The notes under the pieces: generated by a model
Seen by the model: only the letters and a program-made list of their open reading frames with translations
Told to the model about the DNA's origin: nothing
Database searches by the model: none
Shown: piece by piece, positions 45,169-52,456 of the stretch
Position numbering within the stretch: position 1 is the first letter of the stretch
Layout of the letters: each line of letters starts with the position of its first letter
Translations under genes and position numbers: made by a program
NCBI GenBank assembly: GCA_012729475.1
Contig: JAAYDB010000037.1
Location: forward strand, 1-53,296
Direction: 5' to 3'
Source: Bacteroidota bacterium
GTDB taxonomy: Bacteria > Bacteroidota > Bacteroidia > Bacteroidales > VadinHA17
Length of the DNA stretch: 53,296 nucleotides

Positions 45169-45196
45169 GTATTAATTATTAATTCAAAAAAACTCA

Positions 45197-45535
45197 ATGA
45201 AAAAAAGAATCGCTGTCCCACTGGAAAACGGGATATTATGTTCTCATTTTGGTCATTGTCAGAAATTTGCAATTATTGACGCAGACAATAACATTATTAC
45301 AGGTGAAGAACTGCTAACACCTCCGCCTCATGAACCAGGTCTACTTCCTGCATGGCTCGCAGAAAAAGGTGTAACAGATGTTATAGCAGGAGGAATGGGG
45401 CAAAGAGCTATAAATTTGTTCATTCAGCAAAATATTAATGTTTTTGTTGGAGCTCCCATTAAAAATCCAAAAGAACTGGCCAGTGACCTTCTCGGTAATT
45501 CCTTGAAGGCAGGAGCTAATTATTGTGATCATTAA
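45197..45535 (+). CDS. NifX/ORP-family metallocluster-binding protein (second copy)
   Basis: A 112-residue member of the same family as the gene at 44666, recognised from KRIAVPLENGILCSHFGHCQKFAIID and the GGMGQRAINLFIQQNINVFVGA core. Cys residues in LCSHFGHC and the C-terminal ANYCDH could provide cluster ligands that the first copy lacks. Two divergent paralogues side by side suggest donor/acceptor or heteromeric cluster handling, as proposed for ORP systems. The DUF89 gene follows after 11 bases. Confidence 0.85.
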   Translation: MKKRIAVPLENGILCSHFGHCQKFAIIDADNNIITGEELLTPPPHEPGLLPAWLAEKGVTDVIAGGMGQRAINLFIQQNINVFVGAPIKNPKELASDLLGNSLKAGANYCDH

Positions 45536-45546
45536 TCTGCTTGCTT

Positions 45547-46443
45547 ATGATTTGTGATTATCGCTGCTTCTTTTGTTTTACCAGAGCTGTCGAAAAATTA
45601 CTTCAGAAAGAACCTGTATCTCAAGAGGAAAAAGGACTTATTGTAGATAAAATGATCACTGCTTATCAAAACAGTAGAAATAATTTTTCAGCCCCTGAGT
45701 TCTCCCGTGAAATAAATCTTATAATACAGAAATATTCAGGAAATAATGATCTGTACAAAGAAGAAAAGAGAGAAACCAATAATTTGGCAATAAGTATGTT
45801 ACCGGAACTAACCCTGATCACGGAAAAATCAGATGACCGGTTTAATACAACATTGAGGATAGCAATAGCAGGTAATATAATGGATTTTGCTGCCAATGAT
45901 AATTTTAACCTGCAGGAGACCGTACAAAAAACTCTTAAGGAAGATTTTGCAATAGATCATTCAGTACAGTTAAAAGAAGCACTGAAAAATGCAGGGTCGG
46001 TTCTTTATCTTGGTGACAATGCAGGAGAAATAGTATTTGATAAACTTTTTATCAAAACCACAGGCTTGCAGAATGTTACTTTCGTGGTAAGAGGAGGAGC
46101 TGTTCTGAATGATGTAACGGCAGAGGATGCTGAATATACAGGTATGAAAGAGATAGCAAATGTCATTTCTAACGGATATGACGCTCCTTCAACTCTTCCT
46201 GATAAATCCAGTGAAGAGTTTTGTGATTATTACAATAAAGCAGATGTTATTATTTCCAAAGGACAGGGTAACCTTGAGGGACTGTATCACCTGAAAGATA
46301 AAAGAATATTTTTTCTGCTTCTTGTAAAATGTGATGTCATTGCAGAATCACTAAAAGTTCCAAAAAACAGTATAGTAGTATATAATTCGTCTTATTATGA
46401 AACGAACATGAGCAACAACTCACAACAGGAAATAATTGTATAA
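45547..46443 (+). CDS. DUF89/ARMT1-like protein
   Basis: A 298-residue protein of the DUF89 group, started at ATG 45547 (a TTG lies 6 bases before). The N-terminus MICDYRCFFCFTRAVEKLL carries the CxxC characteristic of archaeal/bacterial DUF89 proteins. The core has LYLGDNAGEIVFDKLF, FVVRGGAVLNDVT and the ISKGQGNLEGL motif with metal-binding Asp/Asn residues. DUF89 proteins are metal-dependent phosphatases or carboxyl methyltransferases acting on damaged metabolites. Its frequent presence beside NifX-like genes suggests a role in cofactor repair, but this is inference. Confidence 0.8.
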   Translation: MICDYRCFFCFTRAVEKLLQKEPVSQEEKGLIVDKMITAYQNSRNNFSAPEFSREINLIIQKYSGNNDLYKEEKRETNNLAISMLPELTLITEKSDDRFNTTLRIAIAGNIMDFAANDNFNLQETVQKTLKEDFAIDHSVQLKEALKNAGSVLYLGDNAGEIVFDKLFIKTTGLQNVTFVVRGGAVLNDVTAEDAEYTGMKEIANVISNGYDAPSTLPDKSSEEFCDYYNKADVIISKGQGNLEGLYHLKDKRIFFLLLVKCDVIAESLKVPKNSIVVYNSSYYETNMSNNSQQEIIV

Positions 46444-46522
46444 ATCATGTAAGTTCCATTTGGCCAATGAAATAATATAATTAACGAATGAATAAAATAA
46501 TCAAATATAATTCATCAGAATC

Positions 46523-47467
46523 ATGATATGCTTCGGACCGGTACCATCGAGAAGACTTGGGAAAAGTCTTGGAGTCAATAATATTATTGCACCAAAAACC
46601 TGTTCTTACAGTTGTGTTTATTGTCAGGTCGGACCAACAATGAAAGAAAGCATTAAAAGAGATATACACTTTAAACCTGATGTAATTCTGGACAATGTAA
46701 AACATCATATTAGTCTTCTTAATAAGAATAATTATCCTGATTATATTACACTCGTGTCAAATGGTGAACCCACTCTTGATATTCATCTTGGTGAAACTAT
46801 CAGCCTTCTTAAGCTTACCGGGTTCCCTGTTGCTGTAATCACAAATGCATCTCTTCTGACAGATGATTCCGTACGGGAGCATCTGTCTCTGGCTGACTGG
46901 GTATCATTAAAAATTGATGCAGCAAATAAAGACGTATGGAAAACAATTAACAGACCGCATAAAAATCTCGATTTTGACAGATATATAGAGAGTATTCTTC
47001 TTTTTGCCCATAATTTTAAAGGGAGCCTACATACAGAATCGATGATAATACAGGGAATAAATGATACAGATGAACATATTCCCTTACTGGCAGGAACAGT
47101 AAAAAAGATCAATCCTAATATAGCTTACCTTTCTGTCCCTGTCAGACCTCCCTGCGAAACATGGGTGAAACCACCAGATACAAAACGCCTGAACATAGTA
47201 TGGCAGACTTTTACACAGAATAATATCACAACAGAACTGCTTACCGGTTTCGAAGGCTCTGATACAGGATTCACCGGCAATATATATGAAGATATTCTTA
47301 ATATTACTGCTGTCCATCCTCTTAGAGAGGACTCTATGCGCTCATTGCTTGAGAAAGATAATGCTGAATTTCAAGTTGTTGAATCTCTTCTAAAACAGAA
47401 ACTGATAAAATCAACTACTTACAAAGGGAAAAAATACTTTATCAGGGAATATCATATTAAATCTTAA
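46523..47467 (+). CDS. Radical SAM protein
   Basis: A 314-residue radical SAM enzyme. The [4Fe-4S]-SAM cluster motif is CSYSCVYC (CxxxCxxC) after FGPVPSRRLGKSLGVNNI, an opening used by the COG0731-like Fe-S oxidoreductases. VSNGEPTLD supplies the SAM-binding GE motif, and the C-terminal residues (about 245-310) form a wHTH-like extension. The product is not known. As a member of the NifX/Hdr run it could build or insert a cofactor. A 79-base gap precedes it and the deformylase gene follows after 6 bases. Confidence 0.82.
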   Translation: MICFGPVPSRRLGKSLGVNNIIAPKTCSYSCVYCQVGPTMKESIKRDIHFKPDVILDNVKHHISLLNKNNYPDYITLVSNGEPTLDIHLGETISLLKLTGFPVAVITNASLLTDDSVREHLSLADWVSLKIDAANKDVWKTINRPHKNLDFDRYIESILLFAHNFKGSLHTESMIIQGINDTDEHIPLLAGTVKKINPNIAYLSVPVRPPCETWVKPPDTKRLNIVWQTFTQNNITTELLTGFEGSDTGFTGNIYEDILNITAVHPLREDSMRSLLEKDNAEFQVVESLLKQKLIKSTTYKGKKYFIREYHIKS

Positions 47468-47473
47468 ATCATC

Positions 47474-47998
47474 ATGGCTCTTCCAATTATACTGTATGGT
47501 TCAACTGTTTTACGCAAGCATTGTTTTGAAGTGAAGGAAGAAGATAATCTGAAAGAAATATCTGATGAATTATTTGATACTCTTAAGAAGGCCCGGGGAA
47601 TAGGTCTGGCAGCTCCTCAGATAAATCTACTGAAAAGGATCTTCGTAATTGACACTACTCCCATGGTGAAAGATGATGTAAGCATTGAACAATTTGAAGG
47701 CGTTTATTTGAATCCTGAAATACTTGATTATGAAAAAGACAGTGTAACTTACACAGAAGGTTGTCTGAGCATACCTGATATCTTTGAGGAGGTAAAAAGA
47801 CCTGATAAAATATATGTCAGATACCAGGATATTTCATTGAAAACGCATGAGGAAGAACTCGATGGGATTATAGCCAGGATTTTTCAACATGAATATGATC
47901 ATCTTGAGGGTATATTGTTCATCGATAGAATGAATCTTCTGAAGCGTAAACTTATTGCCGGTAAATTGAACAACATTAAACGATCTTCCATAACATAA
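47474..47998 (+). CDS. def: Peptide deformylase
   Basis: A 174-residue metalloenzyme that removes the formyl group from nascent Met. All three motifs are intact: GIGLAAPQ (motif 1), EGCLS with the metal-binding Cys (motif 2) and HEYDH (motif 3). It is of type 1/2 bacterial length. It lies inside the anaerobic redox run, 6 bases after the radical SAM gene and 11 before the HdrC-like gene, which is an unusual home for def and may be only co-transcription. Confidence 0.93.
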   Translation: MALPIILYGSTVLRKHCFEVKEEDNLKEISDELFDTLKKARGIGLAAPQINLLKRIFVIDTTPMVKDDVSIEQFEGVYLNPEILDYEKDSVTYTEGCLSIPDIFEEVKRPDKIYVRYQDISLKTHEEELDGIIARIFQHEYDHLEGILFIDRMNLLKRKLIAGKLNNIKRSSIT

Positions 47999-48009
47999 TA
48001 TTTTTAATT

Positions 48010-48693
48010 ATGCCAACATTATATGAGCAGCTGGAAAAAGATGTCCGTTATATTGAAGGATCAAAAGCCTGCATGAACTGTGGTGTTTGCACAGCTATCT
48101 GTCCTGCTGCAGAAGTTAGTGATTATGATCCACGTATGATCGTATCACTGGTACAGCAAAAAGATGAAGCTGAACTTGAAAAACTCTTAAAGAGCGATAC
48201 AATATGGCGATGTGGTGAGTGTCTTTCATGCAAAACAAGATGCCCCAGAGGAAATGTTCCCTGTTATATTATCCAGGCTTTAAGAGCATTATCAATCGAA
48301 ACCGGATTATTCATTGAAAGTGAACAGGGAAGAAAACAGCTTGCAATAAAACGTACTGTTGGAGATCATATTCTCAAATATGGATATTGTATTTATTTCG
48401 ACGAAGTGGATCTTGAAACCTATCCTGAACAGGGACCTGTGTGGGACTGGTTCAGAAATAACAGGGAATCAATGATGGAAAGACTGGGAACAAGCTACAA
48501 AAAGAATACCTCAGGAACTCTAAGGAATACATCAAAGGAATCACTGGATGATCTGAAAAAGATCTTCGATGAAACAGGTGGCACACAACGTTTTGAGAAA
48601 ATAGAACAATATTCTTCGGTCAAAGCAAAAGAATTAAAGAAGGATTTCAGCGGTGAAAAAGATGAATACTGGAAATACCTGTATAATGAATAA
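48010..48693 (+). CDS. HdrC-like iron-sulfur subunit
   Basis: A 227-residue protein with two [4Fe-4S] motifs typical of the HdrC subunit of heterodisulfide reductase: Cys21/24/27/31 (CMNCGVCTAICP) and Cys68/71/74/78 (CGECLSCKTRCP). A helical tail of about 120 residues follows; HdrC is usually about 185-200 residues, so this extension is longer. It passes electrons between the flavin subunit and the HdrB cluster. The next gene encodes the HdrB-like partner, followed by a flavoprotein instead of an HdrA. Confidence 0.87.
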   Translation: MPTLYEQLEKDVRYIEGSKACMNCGVCTAICPAAEVSDYDPRMIVSLVQQKDEAELEKLLKSDTIWRCGECLSCKTRCPRGNVPCYIIQALRALSIETGLFIESEQGRKQLAIKRTVGDHILKYGYCIYFDEVDLETYPEQGPVWDWFRNNRESMMERLGTSYKKNTSGTLRNTSKESLDDLKKIFDETGGTQRFEKIEQYSSVKAKELKKDFSGEKDEYWKYLYNE

Positions 48694-48747
48694 GCTATAT
48701 TTTCCATTTTTATTAGCACACTTACATACTAATTAATAAACCATCCC

Positions 48748-49815
48748 ATGAAGATCCGGATCAACGAAATATGGGCAGCACACCAGAAAGAGATCGCAGA
48801 AGATCACTATTATTTTGCCCGCAGTTGCATCAGGCAAAATATTTTCCCCGCTGCGGAAAACCTGTATCTGAATATTCTTAAAGATGAACTCGGAAAAGAT
48901 ATTTTTGATGATGAGCGCCATACAACATGTACCGGTATAGCTTATCATTCGGGTTTAATTCCGATGGAAACAATAATGACTGTTGTTGCCCGGCAATTTG
49001 CTCTTATGAATGAAGCCGGTTATGAAAACTTTGTTGTATCGTGTGTTACTTCATTCGGCATTTATGTAGAAATGCTGGAAACATGGAAACATTTTCCTGA
49101 GACTTTGCACAAAACCCGGACAGCTTTAAAAAAAGCTACCGGAAAAAGCTTTGAAATACCTAAGAATCTTGTACATGCCAGCGATATAATTTATAAATTC
49201 CGTAAAGAACTGTCGGATAAGACCAGATATAAACTGGTAAATCAAAACACAGGTGAGCCATTGAAAGTAGTTGATCATATTGGATGCCATTATGCCAAGA
49301 TCTTCCCATCGCATGGTGTTGGCGGTGCTGAATATCCATACGTACTTGCCGGTCTGACAGACGAATGGGGAGGAAAGCAGGTTGACTATCCGGAAAGAAG
49401 ACACTGCTGCGGTTTTGGCTTTAGACAATATCTTCTGAAATCAAACAGAGGATACTCCGTAACGAATTCCAAAAAGAAATTTGAATCAATGTACCCTTAT
49501 AAACCGGATGTTATTATTGCTAATTGTCCGGGGTGTACTTTCTTCCTTGACCGCTGGCAATATGTTATTGCCGAACAGCAAGGCAAAACATATGGAGAAA
49601 ACGGCTTTGGAATACCAGTACTTACATATGAAGAAATTGCTGGTCTTCTGCTGGGTTATGATCCATGGGATATAGGACTGCAGATACATCAGGTTACCGT
49701 GGAACCACTTCTTGATAAACTTGGAATAGAATATGACCCGGAAAAGAAATACAAAGGAATAAACGGGGAAGATATTGGTATACCGGAAAAACCGAATATT
49801 TTGAAATCAGTTTAA
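48748..49815 (+). CDS. HdrB-like CCG-domain subunit
   Basis: A 355-residue protein with a good C-terminal cysteine-rich CCG motif: Cys181, Cys221-Cys222, Cys261 and Cys264. This set binds the unusual [4Fe-4S] cluster that splits disulfides in HdrB. The N-terminal copy is decayed: Cys27, Cys61 (TCTG instead of CCG), Cys99 then CVTS instead of CxxC, so it probably holds at most a damaged cluster. HdrB-type proteins reduce heterodisulfides such as CoM-S-S-CoB or, in bacteria, unknown thiols. It is preceded by the HdrC-like gene and followed by a FAD/NAD disulfide reductase-like gene. Confidence 0.85.
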   Translation: MKIRINEIWAAHQKEIAEDHYYFARSCIRQNIFPAAENLYLNILKDELGKDIFDDERHTTCTGIAYHSGLIPMETIMTVVARQFALMNEAGYENFVVSCVTSFGIYVEMLETWKHFPETLHKTRTALKKATGKSFEIPKNLVHASDIIYKFRKELSDKTRYKLVNQNTGEPLKVVDHIGCHYAKIFPSHGVGGAEYPYVLAGLTDEWGGKQVDYPERRHCCGFGFRQYLLKSNRGYSVTNSKKKFESMYPYKPDVIIANCPGCTFFLDRWQYVIAEQQGKTYGENGFGIPVLTYEEIAGLLLGYDPWDIGLQIHQVTVEPLLDKLGIEYDPEKKYKGINGEDIGIPEKPNILKSV

Positions 49816-49886
49816 AACTGGCAAATGATTAATTCAATTTGTAAGTTCCATACAACTATCGAAATAATAATTAAATAAAAAAACAT

Positions 49887-51242
49887 ATGAAAACAACTGA
49901 CGTATTAACAATTGGAGGAAGCGCTGCCGGCATGGTTGCTGCGCTGACAGGTAAATCATCCTGGCCAAAAAAGGATTTCGTCCTTGTAAAAAAACAAAAG
50001 GAAATGATGGTTCCCTGCGGAATACCATACATTTTCGGAACCCTCAGTAATATCGATCAGAATATTATGCCTGTTGATGCCATGATGGAAAAAGCAGGTA
50101 TTGAATCCATTGTTGATGAAGTTTTAAGAATTGATACCGAAAAGAAGATAGCTGAAATGGCCAGTGGCGAAAGCATACAATATAATAAGCTTGTCATGGC
50201 TACCGGATCTCTCCCCGTCAAACCAAAATGGCTTATCGGAGGTGAGAAAGAAAATGTCTTCACAATACCCAAGGATAAAGTCTACCTTGATGAAATGAAA
50301 CAAAAACTTGAAGGTTGTAAAAAAGTTGTTGTGGTTGGAGCCGGATTCATTGGAGTGGAATTTTCTGATGAGCTTCTCAAGAGTGGACATGAAGTTACTC
50401 TTGTTGAAAAATTATCAGATATTTTAATGCTTGCCTTTGATGTTGAACTATCAAAGAAAATTGAAGAGATACTTGCAGCAAGAGGAGTTAAAGTCGTTAC
50501 AGGCAAGGGAATAAAACAGATCAACGGAGATACAAAAGTTGAGTCTGTAACTCTTGAAAACGGAGATGTAATTGAATCTGATGCCGTTATTCTCTCTGTT
50601 GGATATAAACCAAATGCTGAACTGGCACGCAATTCAGGAATATATGTTGACGAAAGTGGTTTTATTGCCGTTGATGAATACATGAGAACTCATGTAAAAG
50701 ATATTTTTGCTGTAGGTGACTGTGCACAAAAACGCGACTTTGTAACAAGAGCCCGTGTTTCAACAATGCTCGCTTCAACAGCCTGTGCAGAAGCCAGAAT
50801 TGCAGGCATGAATCTTTTCGCCCTTAATGTGGTTAAAACTTTCAGCGGAACAATTGCCATCTACTCAACTGCCGTTGGTGATACCGGTTTTGGAACAGCA
50901 GGTATCACAGAAGCAAAAGCCATTGAAGAAGGAATTGATACGGTTACCGGTACCTTCGAAGGTATTGACCGTCATCCCGGAAATCTACCTGGCGCTCACA
51001 AACAACTTGTAAAACTGATTGTTGCCCGGCAGGCAGGTGTTATTATAGGTGGTGAAGTTATTGGCGGATTAAGTGCAGGAGAATTAACCAATGTAATTGG
51101 AATAATAATACAAAACAGAATGTCAGTTAATTCCCTGCTTACAGCCCAGATAGGAACACATCCCTGCCTGACAGCTTCACCTGCCGGCTATCCTCTTATT
51201 AAAGCAGCAGAGATGATTGCAGCTAAAATAAGGATAAAATAA
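49887..51242 (+). CDS. FAD/NAD(P)-dependent disulfide oxidoreductase (CoA-disulfide reductase/NADH oxidase type)
   Basis: A 451-residue flavoprotein. FAD-binding GGSAAG at 10-15, redox Cys44 in VPCGIPYIF, NAD(P)-binding GAGFIGVE (about 152-159) and a second FAD motif in FAVGDCAQ place it in the NADH oxidase/CoA-disulfide reductase branch, where the single Cys forms a mixed disulfide or cysteine sulfenic acid. It probably supplies or receives electrons for the HdrBC-like pair, in place of the classical HdrA flavoprotein. Its C-terminal dimerisation domain is complete. Confidence 0.88.
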   Translation: MKTTDVLTIGGSAAGMVAALTGKSSWPKKDFVLVKKQKEMMVPCGIPYIFGTLSNIDQNIMPVDAMMEKAGIESIVDEVLRIDTEKKIAEMASGESIQYNKLVMATGSLPVKPKWLIGGEKENVFTIPKDKVYLDEMKQKLEGCKKVVVVGAGFIGVEFSDELLKSGHEVTLVEKLSDILMLAFDVELSKKIEEILAARGVKVVTGKGIKQINGDTKVESVTLENGDVIESDAVILSVGYKPNAELARNSGIYVDESGFIAVDEYMRTHVKDIFAVGDCAQKRDFVTRARVSTMLASTACAEARIAGMNLFALNVVKTFSGTIAIYSTAVGDTGFGTAGITEAKAIEEGIDTVTGTFEGIDRHPGNLPGAHKQLVKLIVARQAGVIIGGEVIGGLSAGELTNVIGIIIQNRMSVNSLLTAQIGTHPCLTASPAGYPLIKAAEMIAAKIRIK

Positions 51243-51252
51243 AAAATAACTA

Positions 51253-51392
51253 TCTGAGGGTATTTTAATCTGATAATCATTTCTATGGAAATAACCAGGA
51301 TTGGGATTATTATTTGCCACAGGTATAATACCTGCACAGGGGGAAAATGCTTCAGACCGGCATTATTACTGGAACTCCCCCTGTGCCTCAGA
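51253..51392 (+). ncRNA. Candidate structured leader RNA upstream of ferredoxin-ATPase gene
   Basis: Three nested or adjacent perfect pairings lie in the 249-base gap 51243-51491. P1 is TCTGAGG (51253-51259) with CCTCAGA (51386-51392). P2 is the 15-base palindrome CAGGTATAATACCTG (51320-51334). P3 is GCACAGGGGGA (51334-51344) with TCCCCCTGTGC (51376-51386), an 11-bp stem with an AAATGC...GGCATT loop. The fold is a compact multi-stem domain followed by about 100 bases before the ATPase start. It could be a riboswitch, an attenuator or a terminator plus leader. I do not recognise a known riboswitch core. Confidence 0.4.
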
Positions 51393-51491
51393 AATATTAT
51401 GAAATTCACACAAAACTTAAAACATGGATTGACTCCTTCTTGTAGGATTCAGCCAGACTGACTCTTACAGATCAATTAACCAGACTAAAAT

Positions 51492-52355
51492 ATGATTAGG
51501 ATTGCTATTGCCAGCGGAAAAGGAGGAACCGGAAAAACCCTTATTGCTACAAATATTTTCAATACCCTGATATTTAACCACAGGAAAGCCACACTTGTAG
51601 ATTGTGACGCAGAGGCACCAAACGCTGCTGTTTTTTTCAGTAATAAAAAAACAGACACTTTTGATGTTCATCAGATGGTCCCGGTCATCGATACCAATAA
51701 ATGTACATATTGCGGAAAATGTCACGACTATTGTGTTTATAATGCTATATTCCTATTACCTCCCATGAAGGTGATAAAAGTGATAGAAGATCTCTGCCAT
51801 GGATGCGGTGCCTGTAGTTATGCCTGTGAATACGGAGCAATAACTGAGAAAACGGTTTCACTGGGACAGGTAAACAACTATTTAACCAATTCAGGATATA
51901 AAATAACAGAAGCCCGGATGAACATAGGAGTAATGTCTCCGGTCCCTGTTATTAAAGCTGCAATAAACCATGCAGACAAAGATGAAATAATCATAATGGA
52001 CTCACCCCCGGGTACCTCCTGCCCTTTCATTCAGACAGCCTCCAAAGCCGATTATATAGTCCTTGTTACAGAACCCACTCCCTTCGGATTAAGCGATCTG
52101 AAACAAAGTGTTTATACTTTACAAAATATGGATAAACCATTCGGAGTTATTATTAACAGGGCAGGCCTGGGAAACAGAGATGTTTATAAATGGCTCGAAG
52201 AAGAAAATATTGATCTTATAATGGAACTGCCCTTTAATGTGAATATTGCAAAAATATATTCAGAAGGTAAACTTATCACTGATGAATTGCCGGATTATAA
52301 AACGGAATTTTTTGATCTGACAAATAAAATTAATGATGTAATAAAAAATAAATAA
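51492..52355 (+). CDS. MinD/Mrp-type P-loop ATPase with inserted ferredoxin domain
   Basis: A 287-residue ATPase of the MinD/Mrp/NifH superfamily. Deviant Walker A GKGGTGKT (9-16), VDCDAEAPN and DSPPGTSCP switch regions are intact. A 2x[4Fe-4S] ferredoxin insert (about 65-116) has Cys71/74/77/81 and Cys102/105/108/112. This domain combination defines the ATPases encoded with the orange-protein (ORP) complex of Desulfovibrio. It likely supplies ATP-gated electrons or carries Fe-S clusters for the NifX/ORP proteins. ORP loci usually have two such genes in tandem; only one is seen here. Confidence 0.88.
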   Translation: MIRIAIASGKGGTGKTLIATNIFNTLIFNHRKATLVDCDAEAPNAAVFFSNKKTDTFDVHQMVPVIDTNKCTYCGKCHDYCVYNAIFLLPPMKVIKVIEDLCHGCGACSYACEYGAITEKTVSLGQVNNYLTNSGYKITEARMNIGVMSPVPVIKAAINHADKDEIIIMDSPPGTSCPFIQTASKADYIVLVTEPTPFGLSDLKQSVYTLQNMDKPFGVIINRAGLGNRDVYKWLEEENIDLIMELPFNVNIAKIYSEGKLITDELPDYKTEFFDLTNKINDVIKNK

Positions 52356-52456
52356 TCCTGCCTCCATTTCTTTAGTCCTCCTGCAACCAATTAACCGCCG
52401 GATATGAAAGAAAATGAAAAGAATGTTTTATTAACCAAAAAGTCTCTGCAATTAAA

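Noticed and set aside
44666-45535. Nitrogen fixation locus
   Set aside because: NifX-family proteins are common outside nitrogenase systems, and no nifHDK, nifB or nifEN is present.
46449-49851. 11-base repeat GTAAGTTCCAT at 46449 and 49841
   Set aside because: Occurs before the radical SAM and flavoprotein genes, but at different spacings and without symmetry; likely chance.
51253-51392. Cobalamin riboswitch
   Set aside because: A GCCAC-like string was noticed, but the conserved core elements and pseudoknot arms are not present.
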